Assembly: GCA_035759585.1 (NCBI GenBank)
Contig: DASTUP010000109.1
Coordinates: 1 to 9,600, forward strand
Length of the DNA: 9,600 nucleotides
Direction: 5' to 3'
Source: CAMLLJ01 sp035759585
GTDB lineage: Bacteria; Gemmatimonadota; Gemmatimonadetes; Gemmatimonadales; GWC2-71-9
A program made the translations under genes and the position numbers. Each line of letters begins with the position of its first letter. Positions within the stretch are counted from its first letter, which is position 1. Positions 1 to 5,185 of this stretch are shown here, one piece after another. The notes under the pieces were generated by a model. The model made no database searches. It had not been told where the DNA came from and saw only the letters and a program-made list of their open reading frames with translations.

Positions 1-313
1 CGTCGAGAAGCAGCACCGCATCGAACGATCCCCGCTCGACGCCGGCGAGATCGAAGGTCGATCCCGCCCGGATGCGCGGCGCCGCGCGCTCCGACGCCCG
101 CGCGCGCACCGACGGGTCCGGCTCGAGGCCCCAGGCGTCGAAGTGATCGAGAAGCCGCTCGAGGACGAACCCCGTTCCGCATCCGACATCGAGGACGCGC
201 ACACCCTCCGTGAGGCGCGAGCGGAGAATGGCGGTCACCAGCTCGCGCCGCCCCCGGAACCACCAGTGGCGGCGCTCGACTCGCTCGATCGCATCCCAGA
301 GACTCGAGTCCAC
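1..313 (-). CDS. Class I SAM-dependent methyltransferase, N-terminal part (cut by window edge)
   Basis: The product should transfer a methyl group from S-adenosylmethionine; the acceptor cannot be told. Translating the - strand from a GTG at 313 gives 104 residues that run off the left edge. Residues 16-26 read HWWFRGRRELV, the Trp-Trp-Phe signature common just upstream of the fold in methyltransferases of polysaccharide and lipid-sugar clusters. Residues 41-48 are LDVGCGTG, the glycine-rich SAM-binding motif I. GLEPD at 62-66 supplies the acidic residue expected to bind the ribose, and FDAVLLLD at 97-104 matches the post-motif strand. The GTG is the first start codon after the in-frame TGA of the upstream glycosyltransferase, only 6 nt away, so the two genes are probably co-transcribed and perhaps translationally coupled. 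Shine-Dalgarno support is weak. The family call is firm; the substrate, perhaps a lipid-linked or surface glycan, is inference. Confidence 0.88.
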   Translation of the reverse strand, partial: MDSSLWDAIERVERRHWWFRGRRELVTAILRSRLTEGVRVLDVGCGTGFVLERLLDHFDAWGLEPDPSVRARASERAAPRIRAGSTFDLAGVERGSFDAVLLLD

Positions 314-319
314 TGACGA

Positions 320-1285
320 TCAGTCCCGTTGCGCCGCGTTGTCGATGGCGCGCACCACGAAGAGCGGACGCTGCTTCACCTCGTCATAGATGCGCGCGAG
401 ATACTCGCCGATGATGCCGATCGTGAGGAGCTGGACGCCGCCGAGGAAGAGGATGATGACGACCGTCGAGGCCCAGCCGCGGATCTCGAATCCGCCGGTG
501 AGACGAAGGATGATGAACCAGATGCCGAGGAGGAAGCTCGCGAGCGAGACGAGGAGCCCGAACCAGGTGGCGATCCGGAGCGGCTGCTTCGAGAAGGAGA
601 CGATGCCGTTGATCGCGAGACTGAGCGACTTCCGGAAGGTGTACTTCGGCTCGCCGGCAAAGCGGGCCGCCCGCTCGAACTGCACGGCGGTCTGGCGGAA
701 GCCGAGCCAGGCGCGGAGCCCGCGGATGTAGCGGTTCCGCTCGGGGAGGGCCACGAGGGCATCCACCACCTTGCGGTCCATCAGGCAGAAATCCCCGGTG
801 TCGGCGGGGATGTCCACGGGCGTCACGGCCTGCAGCACGCGGTAATACGCCCAGGCAAGGCCGCGCTTGGCGGGGCCCTCCCGCTCCCGGCTCACGCGCT
901 GGGCATAGACCACCTCGTACCCTTCGCGCCACCGGGCCAGGAGCTGCTCGAGCAGCTCGGGAGGATCCTGCAGGTCGGCATCCATGACGACGACCGCCCG
1001 GCCAGTGGCGTGGCGGAGCCCGGCGGCGACCGCCGCCTGATGCCCGAAATTCCGCGAGAAGTGGATGGCCCGCCACCGGCTGCCGGGCGTGCAGATGCCG
1101 CCGAGCATCGTTTCGGTGCCGTCCGCGCTGCCGTCGTTGACCAGCCAGACCTCGTGGTCGGGGGCGATGCGCTCGAGGATCCCGCCGAGGCGCTTCCGCA
1201 GCTCGGGGAGGGTGTCCTCTTCATTATAGACCGGGATGACAACCGAAAGCTCTACCCCAGAAGGGGCGGCGCCGGTGTGATTCAT
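320..1285 (-). CDS. GT2 family polyprenyl-phosphate glycosyltransferase (DPM1/GtrB/ArnC-like)
   Basis: This is a 321-residue membrane-anchored glycosyltransferase expected to move a sugar from a nucleotide donor onto polyprenyl phosphate at the cytoplasmic face of the inner membrane. The GT-A fold begins with VVIPVYNEE (15-23). VNDGSADGT (49-57) lines the nucleotide site, SRNFGHQ spans 77-83, and MDADLQDPPE (101-110) carries the metal-binding DAD motif. DTGDFCLMDR (162-171) and ERNRYIRGLRAWLGF (182-196) are characteristic of the GtrB/DPM1-like branch. Two hydrophobic segments, about 239-261 and 272-294, form the C-terminal membrane hairpin typical of GtrB-like enzymes, and the length fits that group. 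The ATG at 1285 has a GGAG ribosome binding site 5 nt upstream (complement of 1291-1294). A methyltransferase follows 6 nt later. The pair faces away from the pilus operon, so a role in lipid-linked sugar or surface-glycan synthesis is likelier than pilus assembly. Confidence 0.92.
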   Translation of the reverse strand: MNHTGAAPSGVELSVVIPVYNEEDTLPELRKRLGGILERIAPDHEVWLVNDGSADGTETMLGGICTPGSRWRAIHFSRNFGHQAAVAAGLRHATGRAVVVMDADLQDPPELLEQLLARWREGYEVVYAQRVSREREGPAKRGLAWAYYRVLQAVTPVDIPADTGDFCLMDRKVVDALVALPERNRYIRGLRAWLGFRQTAVQFERAARFAGEPKYTFRKSLSLAINGIVSFSKQPLRIATWFGLLVSLASFLLGIWFIILRLTGGFEIRGWASTVVIILFLGGVQLLTIGIIGEYLARIYDEVKQRPLFVVRAIDNAAQRD

Positions 1286-1326
1286 TGGTGCTCCGGAATG
1301 GCTGGGCTGGGTGCAATCCGGTGCAC

Positions 1327-1356
1327 ACTATATGCCCGGAACCGCCTCTCCGTCCA
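1327..1356 (-). promoter_or_regulatory. Candidate sigma-70-type promoter for the glycosyltransferase/methyltransferase pair
   Basis: On the - strand, TGGACG (1356-1351) matches 4 of 6 bases of the -35 consensus. It is followed by an 18-nt spacer and TATAGT (1332-1327), which matches 5 of 6 of the -10 consensus. Transcription would start near 1320 and leave a leader of about 35 nt before the ATG at 1285. Two copies of GGTGCA (1310-1315 and 1320-1325), 10 bp apart, lie around the predicted start and could be an operator. This was found by eye; no transcript data support it. Confidence 0.35.
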
Positions 1357-1476
1357 GCGATTCGCCAGACTGACCGGTCGGCCATTGCGCGATCGGGTAC
1401 CGGGGGGTAACGTGTTTTTTGTCTGTGGTATCAACGCTACAAGGTGTGATGCAGGAGCCTTTCACAGGGTGGTTCC

Positions 1477-1488
1477 CCGCACGTGCGG
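1477..1488. repeat. Perfect 12-bp palindrome, possible operator
   Basis: The twelve bases CCGCACGTGCGG read identically on both strands, with the core CACGTG. With no loop it is unlikely to fold as RNA alone, so a homodimeric DNA-binding protein is the more natural reading. It overlaps the left arm of the hairpin at 1481-1517. Whether it acts on flp or on the divergent genes cannot be told. Confidence 0.3.
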
Positions 1489-1517
1489 TTCCCTCCGATT
1501 GCCCAGGAACCGTGCGT
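1481..1517 (+). other. Strong RNA hairpin, part of a possible structured flp leader
   Basis: Bases 1481-1492 (ACGTGCGGTTCC) pair with 1506-1517 (GGAACCGTGCGT) over 12 consecutive positions, including two G-U wobbles, around a 13-nt loop. The same hairpin could form in a - strand transcript with somewhat different wobbles. No T-run follows, so it is not an ordinary terminator. A second GGTTCC at 1471-1476 could compete for the right arm and allow alternative folds. I could not match it to a known RNA family. Confidence 0.4.
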
Positions 1518-1558
1518 CAAACGAGAGCGGGACACGCCTTTGCGATAGGGGATTGGAG

Positions 1559-1580
1559 CCGTCGGATTAATTCCGTACGG
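1559..1580 (+). other. RNA hairpin in the flp upstream region
   Basis: CCGTCGGA (1559-1566) pairs with TCCG-T-ACGG (1572-1580) with a single bulged T at 1576 and the loop TTAAT. It gives eight base pairs. It is one of several successive hairpins in this gap and has no T-run behind it, so it is read as leader structure rather than a terminator. Confidence 0.35.
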
Positions 1581-1587
1581 GCATGGA

Positions 1588-1626
1588 GGTTGCTCCGAGC
1601 ACCCACCTGTCACGCTGTTCGTAGCG
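1588..1626 (+). other. Two adjacent small hairpins, the second with a TTCG loop
   Basis: The first hairpin pairs GG-T-TGCT (1588-1594) with AGCA-C-CC (1598-1604) around CCG, with one internal mismatch. The second pairs CGCTG (1613-1617) with TAGCG (1622-1626) around TTCG (1618-1621); UUCG is a familiar RNA-stabilising tetraloop, though here it is closed by a G-U rather than the favoured C-G pair. Each is short and could be chance; their spacing after 1481-1517 and 1559-1580 is what suggests an organised RNA. Confidence 0.3.
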
Positions 1627-1770
1627 CCCTCAGAGATCAATTCACGGTCTGGACTCGCCTCGCCGGCCTGGCGCGGCACCACCGTCGGGGGTGGCCAGTC
1701 GAAGGAGTCTGTCGCAGGCAGTTGTCGGGGTGCGGGAGCGGAAGTCGCATTGGAATCGGACCACTCACAC

Positions 1771-1775
1771 AGGAG
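1771..1775 (+). promoter_or_regulatory. Ribosome binding site that fixes the flp start
   Basis: AGGAG lies 5 nt before the ATG at 1781. The open frame continues upstream to 1691, but only the start at 1781 has a Shine-Dalgarno match and gives a short basic leader before the prepilin cleavage motif, so the upstream extension is rejected. Confidence 0.75.
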
Positions 1776-1780
1776 TCATT

Positions 1781-1966
1781 ATGCGGGCGCTGCTGAACAA
1801 GTTCCTGAAGGACGAGTCGGGCCAGGGTCTCGTGGAGTACGCACTGATCATCGCGCTCGTGGCCATCGGCCTCATCGCGATCCTCGTGCTCTTCCGGAAC
1901 TCGATCGGTAACGTGTTCAACGAGAGCAAGAACCGCCTCAACAACGCGCCGTCGGGCAGCTACTAG
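1781..1966 (+). CDS. flp: Flp family type IVb pilin (major pilin precursor)
   Basis: This 61-residue prepilin is the likely structural subunit of the Tad pilus fibre. The leader MRALLNKFLKDESG is basic and polar. The processing site follows the Flp pattern G/XXXXEY: cleavage after Gly14 leaves Gln15 as the new N-terminus and places Glu19-Tyr20 at +5/+6. A hydrophobic helix (about 21-39) follows, then a short polar tail, NESKNRLNNAPSGSY. The mature product would be 47 residues, normal for Flp pilins. The predicted peptidase CpaA is encoded 23 nt downstream. The gene leads the operon and has a clear ribosome binding site, as expected for the subunit needed in greatest number. A hairpin spans its stop codon and may help uncouple its mRNA level from the genes behind it. 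Only one flp copy is seen here. The serine-containing tail could be modified, but nothing in the sequence shows that. Confidence 0.95.
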   Translation: MRALLNKFLKDESGQGLVEYALIIALVAIGLIAILVLFRNSIGNVFNESKNRLNNAPSGSY

Positions 1967-1975
1967 CCCGCTCGG
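1949..1975 (+). other. Hairpin spanning the flp stop codon
   Basis: CGGGC (1953-1957) pairs with GCCCG (1966-1970) around an 8-nt loop that contains the last codons. Beyond a small internal loop, CCG (1949-1951) pairs with CGG (1973-1975). No T-run follows, so it is not a classic intrinsic terminator. It could stabilise a short flp mRNA against 3' exonucleases or slow entry into cpaA. The function is inference. Confidence 0.3.
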
Positions 1976-1989
1976 AAGCGCCCGCCCCC

Positions 1990-2520
1990 ATGGGGGTGGT
2001 CGAGACCGCCACGACGATCGTCTTCGTCGCGGCGATGGGGATGGCGGCGGTATCGGACCTCCGGTCCCGCCGCATACCCAACCGGCTCACCGCCGGCAGT
2101 CTCGTGCTCGCGCTGGTGTTACGGGGTATCACAGGGCTCGGGCCCCTGCTGGACGGTCTCGCAGGGGCCGGGCTCGCGCTCGCCGTCGGACTGCTGCTCT
2201 TCGTGCTGGGCGGCTTCGGCGGTGGCGATGCGAAACTGCTGGTCGTGGTGGGGGCGTTCCTCGGCTTCGAGCCGACCGTCGGCGCCCTCCTCCTGATCGG
2301 CGTGCTGGGTGGCCTGCTCGGGACCTTCGAGGCCGTCCGGCGCCGTGCCATCCTTCCGGCGGCGTACAACGCGGCCGGCATGATGCGGCGCTGGGTGTCG
2401 TTCGGCCGGAGGGGCGAGGGGCGGACACTGGAGTCACCGGGAGCTCTCGCCGTGCCCTATGGCCTGGCGATTGCGACCGGCGCTGTCATCTGGTGGTTCT
2501 GGGGGGTGCCTGTCCTATGA
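1990..2520 (+). CDS. cpaA: Prepilin peptidase, A24 family (CpaA/TadV)
   Basis: This 176-residue polytopic inner-membrane aspartic protease should cleave the leader of Flp and probably of TadE. The first catalytic aspartate is Asp23 in SDLRSRRIPN (22-31). The second is Asp80 in GGGDAKL (77-83), the GxGD signature of type IV prepilin peptidases. Hydrophobic segments lie at about 5-22, 34-48, 54-75, 84-110 and 152-172, and the C-terminal AVPYGLAIATG (154-164) is typical of CpaA. It lacks the long cysteine-rich N-terminal domain of PilD, so it is the short TadV type with peptidase but no methylase domain. The ATG at 1990 has only a weak GGAAG well upstream; the in-frame GTG two codons later is an alternative. 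Its 3' end overlaps tadE by 4 nt (ATGA), implying coupled translation. Confidence 0.92.
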   Translation: MGVVETATTIVFVAAMGMAAVSDLRSRRIPNRLTAGSLVLALVLRGITGLGPLLDGLAGAGLALAVGLLLFVLGGFGGGDAKLLVVVGAFLGFEPTVGALLLIGVLGGLLGTFEAVRRRAILPAAYNAAGMMRRWVSFGRRGEGRTLESPGALAVPYGLAIATGAVIWWFWGVPVL

Positions 2521-2957
2521 AACTTCTTTCTGGTCTTGCCAGGGTCGGAGCTCGCTTCCGGCGCGCCGAGGAGGGGCAGGCCCTCGTCGAGTTCGCGCTG
2601 GTCGTGCCGTTTCTGCTGGTTTTTCTTGTCGGGATCGTCGAATTCGGCCGCGCCTGGAATCTGCATCAGGTCCTCACGGATGCGGCCAGGGAGGGTGCGC
2701 GAAAGGCCGTGGTGCACGATCCGCAGATCACGCTGGATTCGGTGAACAACACGGTCAAGTCTGCGATCGCCACAGCCGGCGCAAATCCGAGCTTTGCCGA
2801 TATCGACGTCACCGGATTCGGCGGGCCCCGGGGAGATCCGACGACCGTCGAGGTGGCGTTGCCGTACCAGTTCATTTTCTTCGGGGCGCTCAAGAAGTGG
2901 ACTACAGGCGAGTCCACCGTGACGCTCCGCACCCGCTTCACCATGCGAAACGAGTAG
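2517..2957 (+). CDS. tadE: TadE-like pseudopilin
   Basis: This 146-residue minor pseudopilin is expected in the inner membrane and periplasm as part of the Tad assembly machinery. The N-terminal region is basic, followed by EEGQALVEFALVVPFLLVFL (18-37). That fits prepilin processing after Gly20, with Glu25-Phe26 at +5/+6, and the hydrophobic helix runs to about 42. IVEFGRAWNLHQVLTDAAREGAR (about 44-66) is the usual TadE block after the helix. The remainder looks like a small periplasmic domain ending in alternating strands. The ATG at 2517 is chosen because it forms an ATGA overlap with the cpaA stop and has a G-rich stretch upstream; a GTG at 2493 in the same frame would add eight residues inside cpaA and is less likely. 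cpaB follows after 6 nt. The downstream tadG-like gene is its probable functional partner. Confidence 0.9.
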   Translation: MKLLSGLARVGARFRRAEEGQALVEFALVVPFLLVFLVGIVEFGRAWNLHQVLTDAAREGARKAVVHDPQITLDSVNNTVKSAIATAGANPSFADIDVTGFGGPRGDPTTVEVALPYQFIFFGALKKWTTGESTVTLRTRFTMRNE

Positions 2958-2963
2958 AGGCCC

Positions 2964-3797
2964 ATGGCCCGACGCAACCGACCGCTGGTTCTCCTCGCGC
3001 TCGCCCTCGCCTCGGGCCTTCTTGCGGCGATGCTCGCCCTCCGGTACCTCCGGCAGCAGTCCACGCCGCTCGTCGCGGCGGAGCCGGCGCGGTCGAACCT
3101 CGTGGTGGCGGCGCAGGCGCTCCCGGTCGGTGCGCTCATCACCGAGCAGGATGTGAAGACGATCCCCTGGTCCGGCGGTGCCCTGCCGGCGGGGTTCATC
3201 GGTGATCCGGCGCAGGTCATCGGCCGGGGACTGCTCGCGTCGATCGAGCCGAACGAGCCGATCATGCAGGGGAAGCTCGCCGCGGAAGGCGCCGGCGGCG
3301 GCCTCGGCGTGCTCATCGACGAGGGTATGCGCGCCCTCAGCATCCCGGTGGACCAGATCGTCGGCGTCGCCGGCTTCGTGCTGCCGAGCAGCCGGGTGGA
3401 CGTGCTCCTGACGCTGCAGCAGGGCCAGAACAACAACGAGCCCACGACGCGCATCATCATGCAGAACGTCAAGGCGCTCGCGGCGGGTCAGACGATCCAG
3501 CAGGACAAGGAAGGGAAGCCGCTGCCGGTGGGCGTCGTCACCTTCCTCGTGAGCCCCGAGCAGGCCGAGACGCTCGCATTGGCTTCCCAGCAAGGGAGGA
3601 TCCAGCTCGCGCTCCGCAATACGATGGATACCACTGCGGCCCGCACCAACGGGACGCGGGTGAGCGCGCTGCTCGGGACGGTGCGCGCGCCGGTCGGTCC
3701 GCGCAGGGCGCCGGCCCGCCGGGCTCCCGATACGACACCCGAGCGTACTACTGTTGAGGTCTATCGCGGCGGTGTCCGATCGCTCGAGCGGTTCTAG
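2964..3797 (+). CDS. cpaB: Flp pilus assembly protein CpaB/RcpC
   Basis: This 277-residue protein is a periplasmic, membrane-tethered partner of the CpaC secretin. An N-terminal hydrophobic segment (about 8-28) is an uncleaved anchor or signal. The SAF domain covers about 45-107 (SNLVVAAQALPVGALI onward), with WSGGALPAGFIGDPAQVIGR (69-88) in the usual place. The RcpC-type domain follows: ALSIPVDQIVGVAGFVLPSS (124-143) then RVDVLLTL, and VVTFLVSPEQAETLALASQQ (191-210), both standard CpaB signatures. The C-terminus is arginine/proline rich (241-261) and ends with TVEVYRGG (263-270), matching the VEV-x-RG tail often seen in the family. The ATG is preceded by AGAGG at 2956-2960, with a tight 3-nt spacing. 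It sits between tadE and cpaC, as expected for a secretin partner. Confidence 0.93.
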   Translation: MARRNRPLVLLALALASGLLAAMLALRYLRQQSTPLVAAEPARSNLVVAAQALPVGALITEQDVKTIPWSGGALPAGFIGDPAQVIGRGLLASIEPNEPIMQGKLAAEGAGGGLGVLIDEGMRALSIPVDQIVGVAGFVLPSSRVDVLLTLQQGQNNNEPTTRIIMQNVKALAAGQTIQQDKEGKPLPVGVVTFLVSPEQAETLALASQQGRIQLALRNTMDTTAARTNGTRVSALLGTVRAPVGPRRAPARRAPDTTPERTTVEVYRGGVRSLERF

Positions 3798-3836
3798 AGC
3801 CGGCCGGATCTCCACTCAAACTCATCGAGAGAGCCT

Positions 3837-5162
3837 GTGAACCCAGTCACGGTCGGTCCGGTCCGCCGTCACCTTCCGCGCGCCGCAGGCTTGGCGCTCG
3901 CCGTCCTCCTCCTCCCGGCCGCGCTCCATTCCCAGCGCGTCGTGTCGCAGCCGCAGCAGGTGATCACCGTCGGACGCGGGGCCTCGGCGCTTCTCGTGAA
4001 TCCGACCCCGATCGTGCGCATGACGATCGGCGACCCGGCGATCGCCGATGCCAGCGTCGTCTCCCCGACCGAGGCCGTCATCAACGGCAAGACGCTGGGC
4101 ACCACCACACTGCTCCTCTGGGACGCCGGGCCGTCGCCGCGCGTCTATTCGATCGAAGTGACGACCGACGCACCGAGCCTCCAGCGGCTCATCAAGTCCG
4201 TCATGCCCGACGAGGACATCCAGGTTTCCTCGAGCGGCAATACCGTGACGCTTTCCGGCTCGGTGAAGAATGCCGTGTCGGCGACCCGGGCGGCCGAGCT
4301 GGCCGCGACGACGGGCGCCACGGTCATCGACAACCTCTACACCCCGCCGGCTGTGCAGGTGATGCTGCAGGTCCGCTTCGCCGAGATCAGCCGCACGGTC
4401 CTCAAGGACTGGGCGGCGAACCTCTCGACGCTCAATCCGCACCGGATCGACGATGACGGCAACTGGAGCGGCGCAACCTCACCGTCGGCGGATGCCACGA
4501 TCGCCTTCTCGCTGAGCAGCCTCGGGTCGAACATCGAGGCCCTCATCCAGTATGCGAAATCGCGCGGCGATTTCCGGAGCCTCGCCGAGCCGAACCTGAT
4601 GACCCTCCCCGGGCAGGAGGCTTCGTTCCTTGCCGGCGGCGAGTTCCCGTTCCCGACGCTGCAGGCTTCGGGTCAGGCGAATGCCGTCACGATCGTATTC
4701 AAGGAATTCGGGATCCGGCTCCGGTTTACGCCTACCATCCTGAGGAGCGGCGCCATCCGGCTGAAGGTCGCCCCGGAGGTCTCGTCACTCGACTTTGCCA
4801 ACGGCCTCGTCATCTCCGGATTCGAGATCCCGACGATCCTGACCCGCCGGGCGGAGACCAACGTGGAGCTGGCCGAGGGTCAGTACCTGGCGATCGCCGG
4901 CCTGCTGGACAACGAGCTGATCAACAACGTGACAAAGATCCCGGTCCTGGGAGATATTCCGATTCTCGGGGAGCTCTTCCGGTCGCGGCAGGTCCGCCAG
5001 CGGAAGACCGAGCTGCTCGTGCTGATCACGCCGCGGCTCGTCACGGCGAATGCAACTCCGGCGCCCCTCCCGACGGGTGAGCCGGCGAATCAGTGGAAGA
5101 TGGATGGATTCATCACCGAGCCGGTGAACCCGGCTCCGGCGGCGGGAACGCCGCGGCGGTAA
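3837..5162 (+). CDS. cpaC: Outer-membrane secretin CpaC/RcpA
   Basis: This 441-residue protein should oligomerise into the outer-membrane channel for the Flp pilus. A signal peptide (about 1-32: an Arg-containing n-region, a Leu/Ala-rich core, ending ALHS) precedes the N-terminal domain (41-110), whose GRGASALLVNPTPIVRMTIG pattern is typical of CpaC. A BON-like domain covers about 113-168 (VTLSGSVKNAVSA). The secretin domain runs from VQVMLQVRFAEISR (173-186) to ELLVLITPRLV (392-402). It includes EPNLMTLPGQEASFLAGGEF (251-270) and VPEV-like VAPEVSSLDF (311-320). It also has the hallmark IPVLGDIPILGELFRS (368-383). The start is a GTG at 3837 with GAGAG 5 nt upstream. The C-terminal tail (403-441) is proline rich and probably disordered. 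A 39-bp gap precedes it; no terminator or promoter is evident there, only the palindrome CCGGCCGG at 3800-3807. Confidence 0.95.
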   Translation: MNPVTVGPVRRHLPRAAGLALAVLLLPAALHSQRVVSQPQQVITVGRGASALLVNPTPIVRMTIGDPAIADASVVSPTEAVINGKTLGTTTLLLWDAGPSPRVYSIEVTTDAPSLQRLIKSVMPDEDIQVSSSGNTVTLSGSVKNAVSATRAAELAATTGATVIDNLYTPPAVQVMLQVRFAEISRTVLKDWAANLSTLNPHRIDDDGNWSGATSPSADATIAFSLSSLGSNIEALIQYAKSRGDFRSLAEPNLMTLPGQEASFLAGGEFPFPTLQASGQANAVTIVFKEFGIRLRFTPTILRSGAIRLKVAPEVSSLDFANGLVISGFEIPTILTRRAETNVELAEGQYLAIAGLLDNELINNVTKIPVLGDIPILGELFRSRQVRQRKTELLVLITPRLVTANATPAPLPTGEPANQWKMDGFITEPVNPAPAAGTPRR

Positions 5163-5175
5163 GCGACACGCGAAA

Positions 5176-5181
5176 GAGGGG
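5176..5181 (+). promoter_or_regulatory. Ribosome binding site that fixes the tadG-like start
   Basis: GAGGGG lies 4 nt before the ATG at 5186. The frame is open back to 5093 inside cpaC, but that longer start has no such site and would put 31 polar residues ahead of the membrane anchor, so the start at 5186 is preferred. Confidence 0.65.
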
Positions 5182-5185
5182 CACC

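Larger units (their letters stand above)
1286..1780. other. Divergent intergenic region with no credible gene
   Basis: These 495 bases separate the - strand glycosyltransferase from flp. Open frames exist on both strands (for example 1437-1682 on -), but they lack ribosome binding sites, recognisable motifs and family resemblance, so I treat the stretch as non-coding. It contains the - strand promoter candidate, a relatively AT-rich patch at 1408-1440 that includes a run of six T (1415-1420), a perfect 12-bp palindrome (1477-1488) and a chain of hairpins between 1481 and 1694. I found no convincing + strand promoter: TTGCGA at 1540-1545 has no good -10 at proper spacing, and the 85 bp directly before flp also lack one. 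If the + promoter lies in the AT-rich patch, flp would have a leader of about 300 nt. Confidence 0.6.

Noticed and set aside
1372..1420. GC-rich stretch with CCGGT/ACCGG followed by six T, resembling a + strand terminator
   Set aside because: The possible stem is only 5 pairs with a long loop, the T-run is not adjacent to it, and no + strand gene lies upstream to be terminated.
1510..1560. Possible cyclic-di-GMP (GEMM) riboswitch, suggested by CGCAAAGGC on the - strand
   Set aside because: Only a short CGCAAAG string matches. The other conserved blocks are missing, and the - strand promoter candidate lies downstream of it, so it would not be in that mRNA.
329..1570. 413-codon + strand open frame opposite the glycosyltransferase
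   Set aside because: Its product is low-complexity and rich in Arg, Glu, Asp and Gly with no family features. The opposite strand carries every motif of a GT2 enzyme. Long antisense frames are common in GC-rich coding DNA.
1437..1682. 81-codon - strand open frame in the divergent gap
   Set aside because: It has a GTG start without a ribosome binding site and no recognisable domain, and it overlaps the palindromes and hairpins. I considered a group II intron remnant but found no domain V pattern.
1667..1685. Sigma-54-like TGGCGCG before flp
   Set aside because: The required TTGC-type -12 element at fixed spacing is absent.
1691..1780. Upstream extension of the flp frame
   Set aside because: It would add 30 residues before the prepilin leader. 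The AGGAG at 1771-1775 and normal Flp length point to the start at 1781.
1419..1796. 125-codon + strand open frame running into the flp start
   Set aside because: It has no ribosome binding site or family features, overlaps flp out of frame, and looks like chance reading of non-coding DNA.
2457..3815. 452-codon - strand open frame opposite cpaA end, tadE and cpaB
   Set aside because: It runs across three well-supported genes, its product is an Arg/Asp/His-rich sequence without motifs, and it has no sensible start context.
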